Origin: Panopea generosa | Lineage: Eukaryota; Mollusca; Bivalvia; Adapedonta; Hiatellidae | Direction: 5' to 3' | Assembly (NCBI GenBank): GCA_029582155.1 | Contig: CM055894.1 | Span: 33,594,632-33,658,631, forward strand | Length of the DNA stretch: 64,000 nt | In this document: positions 46,816 through 59,641 of the stretch, one piece after another | Layout of the letters: each line of letters begins with the position of its first letter | How positions within the stretch are numbered: the first letter of the stretch is position 1 | Position numbers and translations under genes: made by a program | Notes under the pieces: generated by a model | What the model was told of the DNA's origin: nothing | What the model saw: only the letters and a program-made list of their open reading frames with translations | Database searches by the model: none

Positions 46816-49028
46816 TTTTAACAAATAAGACCGACACCATTTGAAAATTGAAGCGATTCTATTGGTTGTCAAAGGAAGTTTAAGTTTAATTTAATTCTAT
46901 GAAGTTATTTTATTTCGTATGACCTCTTCCAACGATACAATATAATGTTATCACTTTAGCTTGGATACAACATGTCTCATCAAAATAAATGTCATATAGT
47001 TATTACTATAATGTACCACATTCAATGCATTATTTTTGTGTAAGCAGTGTAGCCATATGTTACATATATGATTACATATTGCGCTGTATGCGTGATACTT
47101 GATTGATGTTTACGTGACCTAATGTCAGTTACATAGACATTCACGTAAAGTTGCAGTATTGCCTTTTGTTTTAAAAGAATAAAATCATAAAATATATATG
47201 GTGAAATAACAACATAATATTCATCATGTATGTGAATACAGCGAGCGTCTGTATAATCAGTTATGATTGTGTGTGAGCATTTAGACGAACGTAATATCCT
47301 GTAATCAAACACATATTCAGTATCGTATGATATCTGACGACTTCAATTATACACTGTAAATTATACAATGTATACTGAGTGATTTATTTAGTTAACTGTA
47401 TGTGTATATAATCATTTGGAGCGCACAGAGATATGTTTATCGCACTGTAAAGCAACCGATGATAATTAGGACTGAATCTTGCTGTTCTATGGCAGTTTGT
47501 ATGTGTTAATACCTGTACAATACACCCATATTTACTTCAGCATGGTGAATGGTTACATCAACTATTTTAATGTAATGACATTGAATCGTCTCACTCAACT
47601 GTTGTGTGTTAGGGGCCAGTAGCCATTCCCGCGGAAATCTTATTATAATCAACGAATCCAGCGAAAGCTATTCGCTGATTTATAACATTATGCAAAATAG
47701 AGACAGATACACACCGACATATGTACACACGAGGACACAGATAATGCATGAGTATTGTGTGTGGCATCAGTAAGAGACACAAGACAGATAGGTGGACATA
47801 TAAACATATACTGATAGGAATCCAGACGATAAACGCCGATAGACGCCGAGATCGAGCCGCTAAAATCACCCATCTCCATACAGAACAAGTATTACGTATA
47901 ACTGTAACTATTTATCAAATTAATTTTATCTAACGCCTCGATAACTACATCAATAATATATGTATATAACTAGGGTGATACAGATTACAAAATCAACACA
48001 TCTCATTGATTAACGATCGAAATCACAACCGAACGATTGTGGATCAGATGTATCTGCCTGCAAACGCTACCGTCTATGTTTACATACTTATAGTTGTTTA
48101 TAGATGGACATTTAAACAATATCACAATGTGTGTACGCCTTGTAGTATGATAAAAAACAAATATTGCAGTGATAATTTCCAATCACCAGTTTTGATGTGG
48201 TTCTATTAACGACACAAAACTTTCTGTTGGATTTCGTATTTTAAAAATAGCTTTATACAACAGTTTTTGATTTCCAGGAAATACTCTTAAAGCAATAGAT
48301 TTAGGATACTCTATGGGTATATAATCATTTGGAGCGCACATAGATGTTAAGTTATTGATAAGCACTGAATCGTTCTTTGTATGGCAATTTGAATGTGTTA
48401 ATACCTGTACAATACACACATTTTTACTTCATCATGGTAAAATGTTTACATTAACTATTCCAATGTTATAAACTTGAATCGTCTCACCAAACTCTTGTGT
48501 GTTTTGGGTCAGTAGCCATTCCCGAGGAAGTCTTATTATGAAAAGTGACTCCAGTGAAAGCAAATAGCTGTTGTATAATAAATACAATAATGGCTACTGA
48601 ACAAATTGTTTTTTGTTTTTTTTAGTTTACGTCAAGCACCGATCCTAAACTAAATTATTGAAAATGATATTTATTATGTAATATATGCACTTTCTTTAGT
48701 AAACAAATCAATAGGATTTCGACTCAGACAATACCAGTCAAAAGGTCAGTTCTATGCATAAAATATACATTAAAACATCTAATGACATTTGTAAAGATGA
48801 ACATTCATCGATACTTTTCTTTTATATGTTAAGTCAATATTAATGCTTTAAACAATTTTGCAATTAAAATACATCTGCACCGTAACTTTGAGACATACTT
48901 CTAAATGTAGAAAAATAGACATCAGATGTCTGATAATTTGTTTATCTATATCTGAATCAGATATACAGATACACAATCAAGCATACAGACGGGCGTGACA
49001 ATCAGACACAGTAATTTTAATAACTTAC
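46816..49028. other. Host blocks, noncoding
   Basis: Matches 3830-4230 and 5745-7290 of copy A, with recurrent blocks at 47,375-47,645 and 48,170-48,540. At about 47,640-47,700 the cassette expected by layout is missing: host block joins directly to acceptor-side intron sequence. Confidence 0.5.
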
Positions 49029-49100
49029 TCATTTCTGGCCATTGTCGAATTTCTCTATCCGCTTCACTTGGACAAGGAATATGTACTTCATTCAACGAAT
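49029..49100 (-). CDS. Mini-exon cassette 10 (72 nt, phase 1-1)
   Basis: Minus-strand cassette after ATATTTGTTACTCAG and before GTAAGT. Open in phase 1 as SLNEVHIPCPSEADREIRQW, then PEM. It keeps the spacing of the NEAN class (LNE...EA...IxQ) but differs at more than half of the residues, including two Pro and one Cys. Missing from copy A of the long duplicate. Confidence 0.5.
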
Positions 49101-49680
49101 CTGAGTAACAAATATTGAACAATATAAACATTTATAAGACGACATCATGTATAATACAGACAAATATGCACCGACATATAGACATGTGCAGATAGGTAAC
49201 AAGATATGGAACACCGATAGTCGCTAACAACTGTTTATAACTGTTACTATTCATCAAAAATATATCTATTTCAACGCTATGATAACTGTATCATGTTCTT
49301 AACTAAGGTGTTATTGATTAAACAAACAACACATATCATTGATTAACGATCCAATTACGACCAAACGATTGTGGATCCGATGTGTCTGTCTGAAAACACT
49401 ACCGTCTATATATACATGCTTAAAGATTTAAGATGGAATTTTTTACAATATAACAATGCGTGTACATTTAGAAATATAACTTTTAATAAACATACAACGT
49501 TACGTGAATAAATTAACTCGATTATATACATATTACGTATAGTATATATGTTCAAAAAAAGAGTAAACCAGCATTACTAATTTCCTCTTTGTATTTCATG
49601 ACAGAATCTGAGCAAAATCTGAGAAAAATACATTAATAGTTATTTATACTACAACTAAATATATTCGAATTGAAAAACTT
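49101..49680. other. Host block, intron-like
   Basis: Acceptor-side sequence of cassette 10 leading to the Tx1-like fragment. No gene. Confidence 0.5.
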
Positions 49681-50813
49681 TATTTATTGATTTGTTTGTT
49701 ATAAGTTTTCTTAATTTCAACCACCAAAAGGTTATCAATTTAACCACCCCGTAGGTGTATAGGTGTAGGTGTATAAGGGTTGTGGTTGGCCATCTCTCTA
49801 TACACCTTACAGAATTACATCATATGGCATAGATATAATTTTTAAAGTAATAATGTATAATAACATTCCTCCTTTAATTCAACAATTCATAACTAATTAG
49901 TGTTTTTTCTACTCTCATTATGCTGCATGTATGTTTTCCTTTGGAAACAATATTTCTAAAAATGATTACAGATATCTTTATCTCAGAAAATTTTTTTTTT
50001 CAATTCTTTCTGTCACCATGCACACTGGAGAGAGAGGATCTTTTTATATACATTATCTCAACAGATAATATTTGTAACAAACAAACGAAACAAATAAACA
50101 AGGTTTTCCGAAAATTTAAAACACATTTTCATACCCTCATGATGATTTAAAATGTGTTTGTTTCATTGCTTAATGAAGCTAAAATTGAGGAGGTGTAGGT
50201 AGAAAAATTGACTTGTTATTTACATTATATTGTTATAAGCACAAAAAACATTGTTTTACATCGGCAACAGAAGAAAAAAGGAAGGGCATCACAGACACTC
50301 GTATAAATATATACTAATAATATGTATATATATCTACAAATGTATATACTTACTCAAACAATTCATTGTAACAAAAGTACACATCATTTTTTTTGTCAAT
50401 ATAGTAGAATGTTGGTACAACTAGAGAGTTTTAGAAATTATGCTGATGTTATGATTCCACAATTCAAACAATTGGCACAATATTGTTCTACCTTTATTGG
50501 TGTTGATAGAATATGTGGTATTATCCCAGTATCAAAATTGTATTTAGTATTAAATCATAATTATTATTCCCTATTATTATATCTGAAACCGACCAATTTG
50601 TTATTACATTAGTACATTTATTTTTGATGAAAATTTATCAGTTTGTCCAAAAAATCTCTTATATTTCACAATCATAGAAAATATGTTTAATGGTTTCTAC
50701 AGATTTATCACAAAAACTACAATTTTGGAAATGTTCATTTCTTTAAGTGAATAAATTGTTCCTCAAATTATGTGGTTAATTCTGTACTGGAATCATTGTG
50801 ATTATGTATCTTG
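49681..50813 (-). mobile_element. Tx1/L1-like LINE 3' fragment (copy 2)
   Basis: Same insertion as 16,840-18,044, in the same host block and orientation, with similar tail (GGGGTGGTTAAATTGATAAC-type on the minus strand) and knuckle-region remnants near 50,650-50,740. The tail region contains an extra short tandem (GTAGGTGTATAGGTGTAGGTG). Coding frames are broken. Confidence 0.7.
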
Positions 50814-50990
50814 GCTGAAAATAGTTATTGATTTCTTTCAACAATATTCACTGAACGAAAATGGCTCACATGTCTATTTTCAGTGGTATTCTACTTATTT
50901 GATTTTCAAATCGAAAGGAACAAGAATATAAATTCAGTTATATCCCTATCCATTCTGTAATCTACTCTGATGTTCTGAATTCAGACTTTC

Positions 50991-51030
50991 TCCGTGGTAT
51001 TAAGCGCCGTCTCAAGTTAACTTATCGCGC
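50991..51030 (+). mobile_element. tRNA-Leu-like SINE relic (partial)
   Basis: Only TCCGTGGTATTAAGCGCCGT and a few more bases remain; the A box has an internal deletion and the rest of the SINE has been removed at a junction with TTAACTTATCG. Confidence 0.5.
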
Positions 51031-51459
51031 CAACCACTGGCCACGTGACGGTGTTTTATAATATATACAACAATCAAGTCAATAAAATGTATTGTTTACT
51101 TAGATATCGTCAGTTTATCAACACATATTCAGAAACACATATCTCAGTCTCGTGTGATATATTACGCCTTTATTTGTACACTGTCAGTATACGAGAGTAT
51201 ATGGCTGTAATATTAAAAACATGTATATATTTAAGTATTGTCGCAGGTGATAACATTCACTCCAACAATTCATTCGGCGTTGCGATCATGTAGCAATGAA
51301 TATATATGTTATATAAATGTAGAGAAACAGACATTGGCCGATATTCAAATATCTGATGATTCGTTTAACTATGCCTGTATGAGATATGCAGACACACCGC
51401 CAGAAACCATAGGCACAGGTTGGCGTGATTATCTGACAAAATAATTATTAATTACTTAC
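51031..51459. other. Host block, noncoding
   Basis: Repeats 18,590-19,010 and 25,100-25,520. The plus-strand frame kept in those two copies is broken here (51,045-51,293 and 51,238-51,444 are in different frames). Confidence 0.55.
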
Positions 51460-51531
51460 TGTTGCCTCTCTCTTCTAGAGATCGTATGGTATCTTTTATA
51501 GACGGGAAACTCAGTGATTGATCCACAGGCT
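51460..51531 (-). CDS. Mini-exon cassette 11 (72 nt, phase 1-1)
   Basis: Minus-strand cassette after TATTTTTGTTGCTCAG and before GTAAGT. Open in phase 1 as PVDQSLSFPSIKDTIRSLEE, then RGN. Partner of cassette 2, with three replacements and no synonymous change. The flanks of this pair are more diverged than the cassette itself, which favours retained function. Confidence 0.5.
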
Positions 51532-53380
51532 CTGAGCAACAAAAATACGACAATATAAACGGTTATAAGAGCAACATCATGTAAAATAGACACAGATACG
51601 AATCGACATATACACGCACAAGGACATAATTCAATTTGTGTTAACGCCACAATGACTTATTAATAATGCCTTTAACTAAGGTGATATAGTTATAGCAAAT
51701 ACAACACATATCATTGATTAACGGTCAAAATTACGACCAAAACATTGTTGATTCTAGAATCAAACACTCATTCAGTCTCATATGATACCTTATGACTTCA
51801 TTAATGCACTATTATTATAGTTTCAAGGACTGTATTATGTATGTATGTGTTGGTGCATGTGATATCAATGATGTTTTCCCCAGTACAGTCTGCTTTGCAA
51901 CAGTATCCCCATAGTTATATATAAAGCATAAACAGTTATGTATGTAGTATTAGTAGTTATGTATGTAGTATGGATAGTTCCGTTTTCAGTCGACTGGTGA
52001 CGTGTTAAAATCGCTGTGGATCGTCTTTTTTTTACATATTAGGGTGAACAATTCCAAAAACAGCAACACATCGCTAGAATAAACAAAGCTGGACTACTTT
52101 TACTGCATACATGTTTCTATCGATGTACAACTTATATATGAGTCCCATTTAATCAGGATTTTGCTAATGCCATAACAAAGCAAGTGCAAATAATGATAGA
52201 GGTCTTAGTACCGAATGAATCGAAAGCACAGTTGCGGCAAACAAACAGTGAATATAACACAATTATTATGAACTTCATATAATGGAAGAATAATCTTCAT
52301 TGAAGAATGAGTTTGATCGATTTAAAAATATAAATTGCAAATATATTTTGTTTAGACACAAGTCAGATATTTATTCCGATGGTTGAACTACTGTGATGTT
52401 TCGAATACCCTGATTAATGGTAACACTATGTCGACTAGGGGTGTAATTGTGGCATGTTTTTATGCTATATGTAACTTCAGGTGATTACCGATGCTAATTG
52501 CCACGCTATTATGTTTCCAAAAGCACATTCACAAGTGTACAAAGAATATCAATTAAAATTGTTCCTCTCTAAACCAGTCACACTTGAACAAAGAAGTGGG
52601 TTGGCTAACTTAAATCATGATATACGAAGGCAGATTTAATAATGATTCTGAACACTTTGCATGCATAATTCTAACTAGTAATGAGAAATAACTCAATCAC
52701 ATGAAACATTTGTTCTGTGTGTATCAGTTTCGGTCATCGAACTACTCGGAATCATGTTTACGGAATGGTACCTCTTTGCACGTGTACCTGTACTTGATGT
52801 TGTATATGAATTTCATGAATATATTTGTGCTGCTTTACTTGCTCTCCAATATATTAAATTATGAAAAAAGCACTTACACGAGTGCATTTACTGAAATAGG
52901 CAAGGAAATATAGCTTAGTCTAAATTATGTACTCTGATGTTACCAAGCAATCATTGTTGCAGTAATGGTGGTTGATCTGATGTGAGTTCAGTTCGTGTCA
53001 GAAGATTGTCTGTTTTATGTTATGTAATTGTCCAAGAACCCTTAATGTACTGCATCATCACCATATAAGAGAGTTTTGACAAACGATACTATGGACAATT
53101 AAACCAGTGTCATATAGCCTAATGCATCACTTGTGAAATGTTATTTTCCAATCACTAGTTTTGATACGGTCTATATTAACGGTACAAAACTTCCTGTTAG
53201 AAGATATATTTTATAAACTGACTTTCTGATATAGTTTCTGATTTCCAGGAAGTATACTCAAACGATTGGATTAGCTAACTTTGTGTATATAATTATTTGG
53301 AGCGCAAAATGATTTGTATATTGCACTGTTAAGCAACCGATATTTAAATAATTAGCACTAAATCTTGCTGTTGTATGGCA
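51532..53380. other. Host blocks, intron-like
   Basis: Counterpart of 7540-9350. No gene supported. Confidence 0.5.
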
Positions 53381-53390
53381 GTTGGAATGT

Positions 53391-54398
53391 TGTTTTTTTT
53401 GTGTGTTTTTTTCAGCTTCCAAATGGTAACTCATTTATTCACCTCGTCAATGAAGGTGTTGTGGGTCGAGGAGGAACATCCTACCGCACACTTTACAATA
53501 TCAACATATTAATCAATGGTGACTCGCACACAACACTCTCATTCTCAATCAATTTAGTATATTTCGACTATATAATAAATATCGTACATATGTATTTGTA
53601 TTATCTTTGTGTATGTATTACTGAATGTCATTTACACAATAATAAAAAGAAAGGAGGAAAAGTAAATGTTTTTTCTTGTAAACTTTGGAGAGTGGGGGTG
53701 GACTTGGAAGGTGCATATGAGGCTAGTGCATTTGTAACATCACTAATTCAAGGAATTGGAATGTATCGTGAGTAATATACATAGCATAGTACAAGGCTAC
53801 CAAAATTCATTAAATATTAATTGTAAGTTTTGCAAGTGACCAATGATGGTCAAATGTTTCTATAGTCATATTTTTTAGTGCAATTTTATTCTTTATTGTG
53901 TATAAATTTGATATACATTTTTTGAAATCTTGTATCCTTTAGTTCCTATTTAGATTCTTGCATGAGTATATATATCTTTTTATTTCAAGAATCAGGATAT
54001 TTTTGGCTTGCGATTTACTTCCTGCAAAACCAAAAATAAAATTATTTTCATTGAACTCCACATATATATTCTCTGATAATAGTAATGTATTTATTTCAGT
54101 TATCAATTCTTGTGTTTTGTTACATTCCCAAAAGATATGTTGAAGAGTTTCTAATGTTAATCCACAAAAGGTGCACAAAGCATAATATTTTATTTTTATT
54201 TGTGTAAGATAAGAATTTGTTGGCAAAATTCTATGTATTAGTATTGCTTGTTAACACTGTAGGTATGAATATTTTGTTGTTTTAAAGGGCATTTCATGAA
54301 ATGCTTTCCATTCATTATCTGTTACGTTAAATATTACATTCCATTTTCTCTGACTCGTTGGTGTATAACTATTACAATTAAATATGATGTAAAATTGT
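53391..54398 (-). mobile_element. Tx1/L1-like LINE fragment (duplicate)
   Basis: Same insertion as 9360-10,405, with A-rich tail after GTTGGAATGT at 53,381. The minus-strand frame 53,939-54,226 is better kept here: MPTNSYLTQIKIKYYALC, then CTFCGLTLETLQHIFWEC and SKSQAKNILILEIKRYIYSC. The right side is lost: at 54,398 the element joins host sequence that in copy A lies about 540 bp further on, so the second target-site copy has been deleted. Confidence 0.78.
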
Positions 54399-55426
54399 AC
54401 ATAATTTTGCATTTGACATATATATGCACCATAACTTTTAGACGTACTCTTAAATGTAGGGAAATATACATTGACCATTATTCCGATGTCTGATATTTGT
54501 TTAAAGACGATTGCTGTAGTTGTTGTCATATTTTTACTATGGATAGAAGTTTATGAAACTTTCGAGTATTTAAGTTTAATAAGAGAAATAAAAAAAAACA
54601 CATGTTACCGTAACTACCTTTTGGTATCACCTCCTCATATACATATCCGTTCTCGACATTTGGCGAACAAAATTAATGTAGATTTAACAAGCAATGCAAA
54701 AACAATATTCAAAATTGTTTAAGTCTAATATTTTATTAATACTAATACACAGATGCATTCATATAATAAAAATTGTCATGGAAATGGTAATTATAAGCTT
54801 AAATAAAACTGTATAGGGTTTTTAAAAACAAAATCATTTCGGCAGTGTCAATTGTTTTTTAATTTTCCAATAAAATATAGCGTTGTTTTAATATTTTGAT
54901 ATAGTGTATAAATAAAATGTCTTTAAAACCTCACAAAATACCCTCTAATACCTATTCTAATGGCAATCAATATAAAAAAAATACATGTTACCGCGTAATT
55001 TGAGACAAATTAGCTCCCAAAGTATGCCATCATTAAATAAACTGCAATTACAAAATTAACGCTTTTATACTTAATGTGAATATTTATATATATATTATTA
55101 TTTCTATTATATTTTATATTTAGGTTAAATTGCTACAATTATTTCACACCAGAATGCATTTTTAATATATTGAACATAGTATAAGAGACCAATTTTAGGT
55201 GTGCTCGTAATGAGATAGTCATCCGAAATAGGGTCAGTTGTAGAATAAAATCATGTTGTGACACTGGCTGATCTCAACATTGCTTTCCATTGTGCGCGGA
55301 ACTGGAGCGCATGAAAAACAATAGCTATTACCTTAACTATATCTGAATCAGATATGAAAATACACCATCAATCATGCATGCCCGCAGATTGATGTGACAA
55401 TCAGACATAATAGTTTTAAATACATA
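54399..55426. other. Host block, noncoding
   Basis: Repeats 10,875-11,590, 21,720-22,640 and 43,075-44,060. It leads to cassette 12. Confidence 0.55.
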
Positions 55427-55498
55427 TGATTTCATTCCTTTGTTGAATGTCTTCATTTGCTTCATTTGTTAAAAGACGACGTTCTTCATTCAACAAAT
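55427..55498 (-). CDS. Mini-exon cassette 12 (72 nt), donor lost
   Basis: Minus-strand cassette after TATTTCTTACTCAG. Open in phase 1 as LLNEERRLLTNEANEDIQQR, then NEI, but followed by TATGTA where other copies have GTAAGT. Without a donor it would be skipped or read into the intron, so I regard it as a recently silenced copy. Confidence 0.35.
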
Positions 55499-56064
55499 CT
55501 GAGTAAGAAATATAAAACAATATAAACGGTTATCAGTGCAATCATGTCAAATAGAGACAGATACGCACCGGCATGTGTTCACACAAGGACACAGATAATG
55601 CATGGTGAGCAATATTTTGGGCATCTGGAAGAGATAAAAGACAGACAGATGGACATATAGACATGTACTGAAAGACAACCAGACATGAAACGGCAATAGA
55701 CACCACGACCGAGCCGCTAACAGCATTCATATACATACAGAACCAAGTACTATGTGTAACTATTTATCAAATTAATTTTATTTCAACGCCACGATAAGTA
55801 CTTCAAAACTATATGCATATAACTAAGGTGAAACAGATTAAAGAGGCCTCGCCTATACATGTTATGTCCACAAAATGATCCAAACGTACATAGTCTGAAA
55901 AAAACCTATGTAAATTGAAGAAATCGATGCGATTTTCTACAACACGTATTACTTTATAGACATAAGTGTTTAAAAAGGTCGTCTTTAAACAATTGAATTC
56001 GTGATTGATTTTAGAAATCCGAAGATTTATAATTGTCAAGTGACATGAAAAATGAAGTGTCTAT
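55499..56064. other. Host block then unique DNA
   Basis: Host block to about 55,850, followed by sequence not repeated in the window. No gene. Confidence 0.45.
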
Positions 56065-56187
56065 CGGCCCGACGGTCGTGCCCATTATGTTTTTTATCCG
56101 CACAAGAGTCGTGCCCATTATCGTCCTAATCCGCAAGACAGTCGTATCCATTATTTGCCCTTATCCGCACGACGGTTATACCGATAT
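56065..56187 (+). repeat. 33-bp minisatellite (about 3.7 units)
   Basis: GTCGTGCCCATTAT-like anchors at 56,075, 56,108, 56,141 and, decayed, 56,174 give an exact 33-base period. In one plus-strand frame (56,033-56,254) this reads as an 11-residue repeat (TVVPIMFFIR, TRVVPIIVLIR, KTVVSIICPYP). It is GC-richer than its surroundings and lies just before a LINE reverse transcriptase remnant of the same orientation. Confidence 0.8.
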
Positions 56188-56329
56188 AGTTTCTTATTGG
56201 CAGGACAGGTGTTCGACAAGGGAAGTAAGTCACGACAGATATCAAGGGGTGTAAGCATATATCCGGGCCTTTTCAAGCATTTTAGAAATTAGGTTGAGAT
56301 TGATAGGATCTGACACTCGTCATTGTGAG

Positions 56330-57115
56330 AATTTCTTAGTTTACAACAGTTTATTGTATGAATTACAGTTAGGTTATAGGAATTCATATTCTACTGATAT
56401 TTGCCTTGCCCACTAAGTGAACCATATTAGAAACAATTGTGCCAAAGGACTTTATACAGACATGGTTATGTTAGATTTACAAAAAGTCTTTATTACAGTT
56501 GGTCATCATATTTTATGTGGTAAACTAAAGTTAATGGGTATTAAAAAATACTGATTGGCTCATGTCTTATTTAACAGGAAGAAAACAAACAGTTCGCGTT
56601 AACAATGTAACAATTCAGAGTATAAATCTGTAACATGAGGAGTTCCACAGGGTAGCATCATAGGAATACTTCTGTTTTTATGCTATGACATGATTATTAG
56701 CATTGACGTAAACTAATTTTGTATGCTGATGACAGCGCAATTCTTATAGCTCATAACGATTATAGTGTCATTTCTTCGAAACTTGGAAGTGTGTTAGAGT
56801 CTTGCTCATCTTGGCTAGTAGATAATAAGCTGTCCATATATTTTGGTAAAACTGAGTATGTTATTTTTGACGCAAAACGTAAATTAAAGCAAGTTAAGGA
56901 TTTTATAATTGTTTGCAATGGACATATTTTTGAGTCCACACAGTCTGTGAAATATCTTTATCTTGCTATTGGATATATTTTGTCAGGTAAAACTATTGTA
57001 AACAGCATTGTGAGTAAGGTAAATTCACGTCTTAAATGTGTGTATAGATAAGCAAGGTTCTTAGATTTTAAAACTAGATATATTGATGTTTTGCTCTGAT
57101 TCAATGTCATTTAGC
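56330..57115 (+). mobile_element. CR1/L2/Rex1-group LINE RT fragment
   Basis: Plus-strand RT remnant: LGYRNSYSTDICLAH, then DMVMLDLQKVFITVGHHILC (palm block), GVPQGSII near 56,640, MYADDSAILIAHNDYS at 56,719 onward (catalytic Asp pair retained) and SVKYLYLAIGYILSG. It ends in RFLDFKTR-like and LIQCHF-like remnants around 57,050-57,115. Several stops and frameshifts are present and no 3' tail is recognised. Confidence 0.82.
56719..57051 (+). pseudogene. RT palm/thumb open segment
   Basis: The longest unbroken piece of the RT remnant (110 codons), starting at the Tyr-Ala-Asp-Asp block and containing SSWLVDNKLSIYFGKTEYVI, a typical segment after the active site. It is not closely related to the RT at 20 or 41 kb, so it comes from a different family. 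Confidence 0.8.
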
Positions 57116-59641
57116 TATTAATGTTTGTCTTTGTACCCGAGCTTAAACATATTGCACGCAATGAAATTTAATTACCCACATGGATTTCTGTTTAACGACA
57201 CGAACACAATTATTTACAATAATTATCCTATTAAACAAAAAAACAATGATATTACACCTATGCTTAAACTATTTATTTTTAAATCGTTTTATTAACGGCA
57301 TGTAATTTATTTATCACAAGTTAACGGAATGTGAACAAATATACATGTAAGACGAGCAAAGCAATAACACTTCCCTAGTAACATGTAAGTTCATAGTTCA
57401 TGAGCATTCAACACAAAAATGCACCCGGTTAACACCACAAGGTACTGTTTCATATTTGTCTTACACAAGTATACATGTTACATCCTTTAGTTTAAGTTGA
57501 TGGAAAGAACGTCAAAGTCTTTTCTTCACGACATTACAATTATGACTGTAAATGTACTTAGTCTTGTATTAAGATCATTACTAGTGTTGCTGTATGGTTT
57601 TCATTTGCATCTCAGTATTAGGTATATTGTCGTTAAACTATAGAAGTTAGCATTGTTACTTCAATCAGTCGCCACACCAACAGCAGTGTAACTGTTTTAA
57701 TATATTCATTATCAACGGGTATACTGTAACTTTGTGGCAGTATTGTTGTACTGCATTACTGTTACTTGAAAACCTTATTCAACAAAATGTAACCAAGACT
57801 GATAGCAGATAACCCGCCATGCCCACAAATACGCACGTGTGCAATGTATGAGTGATACTTGATTGACGATAAGTAACTAACGTTAGTTCCAAAGACATTC
57901 ACCTAAAGTTAGAGTATTGCCTATAGTTGTAAAAGGATAACTTGATCACCGGAAGGCACATATGTGCATGCAGCGAGTATTTTTGAAATTCCGTAATGTT
58001 TGTATGTGAGCCTTAAAACGAAAGTAATATCCTGAAACCAAACAACTCATTCAGTCTCGTGTAATACGACATCATTTATACACTATTATTTGAGTATCAA
58101 GGGCTATATTATGGACAATGTAAGTATGCGTTGGTGCATGTGATATCATTGATTTATTTTCAATAAATACTGCAACAGTATCCACACAGTTATGTATGAA
58201 GTATATTATAAAGTTACGTTTTTAGTCGACTGGTACGACAATAATCTCTGTAGCTGTCTTTATTACATATTGGGTGAAACATTCCCAAAACAGCAACAAA
58301 TCGACATTTTTCGGAACAATTTTTTTGAAAAAAATATAAAGTTATATACTACCCTGTACATGTAAGGTATTAAAATGTGAATATTACTTAGTTCGAAAAA
58401 AAAGTTAATCAAAAAATGTAAAGGGAGTGTAGCAAACCTAAATGAATAGAAGATCCGTCACTTGGGAACAATTGGTATATACATACAGACCATTTCATGA
58501 CAAACAGTATTAATACATTGTGTTAACACTTTTATGAAATTTCGATTGAAAAGTAAAATACTTGACATTGGAATATTTTAAAATGACTTTTATTTGTATC
58601 AAAGCTTTACACCAACTCTTTATTGTTATGCGAGTACAATTGTGTCGATGTTAAACCAATATATATGTACTTTTTGTTAGCTTCTTAATTGGATTAAATT
58701 AGAATAGCACACTAAGTCTAAATGTATGAAATATGTGAATGTTACGTACTTCGAATTATTGTTAAATACATGTAACGGAAAGGTAACAATGACCCAAGGT
58801 GAATAATTGTACTCTGCTTTAATTTAAAATATAAAACATACTTATTGAATATCACATGCAAATCAATACTGAATTTCTTTTGTTAAGCGTGGACCATTGT
58901 TTAAATGTTTCCAATATAAAATCATTAGATAATTTAAAAATTTGATAATTTAGCAGACAGAACAAAGCTGGGCTGCTAAAAATACATATTAGCATATGTT
59001 TCTATTGATGTACAGCTGAGATATCACCACAGTCCCATTTAATTAGGATCTTGCTAATGTCATTACAATGCAAGTGCAAAGAATGATAAAGGTCTTAGTA
59101 CCACATGAATCTAACATGTTAAGTTGTATAACAGCTGAAGGCAAAGGAAGTGGTAAAATAGAAAGAAAAAAAATTTGCTTTTCATATATTTCTAAACTGT
59201 TGGCTAATTTATGGAAGTAATTTACCACCTCAGGCTCGACAACGTTGCAGAAATAGCCGCATACATTTGAAACATAATCGCAGAAAACTTTGTGGAAGAA
59301 AGGCAATTTCTTTAATAAACAAATCAATATGATATTGACTCAGACAATGCCAGTCAAAATGTCAGTTCTAAACAAAAACTAAACATTCAAACATATGTTG
59401 GCATTTGTAAAAATGAACATGCGTCGATATTTTTCTTTAATATGCTAAATCAAAATATAAAAGTACAGAATTTTGCAATTAAAATACATATACACAGTAA
59501 CTTTGAGGCATGAGAAAAATAGACATTGACTATGATGTCTAATAATATATTTCAATTTATCTGAATCATATATGCTGATACACAGCATGCATGCCCATAG
59601 ATGGGCATGACAACCAGACATCATAATTTTAAATAACTTAC
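57116..59641. other. Diverged host blocks
   Basis: 57,470-58,060 is a diverged third copy of the 45.7-47.3 kb block; 58,080-58,320 and 58,960-59,290 repeat other host blocks. No gene supported; the minus frame 59,043-59,327 is not kept in other copies. Confidence 0.5.

Larger units (their letters stand above)
45660..55085. repeat. Segmental duplicate B (partner 3750-11590)
   Basis: Longer copy of the duplicate. It retains 45,730-46,815 (absent from copy A) and 48,995-51,295 (absent from A, holding cassette 10, a Tx1-like fragment and a SINE remnant). It lacks the A-specific segment with cassette 1. Parts of 45,660-47,300 also resemble 57,470-58,060, a third, more diverged copy. Confidence 0.85.

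Noticed and set aside
47609..47869. Hydrophobic multi-pass-like minus frame upstream of the cassette position
   Set aside because: Distances between fixed words in this part vary by amounts not divisible by three among copies, and the continuation has an ancestral TAA. It behaves like intron.
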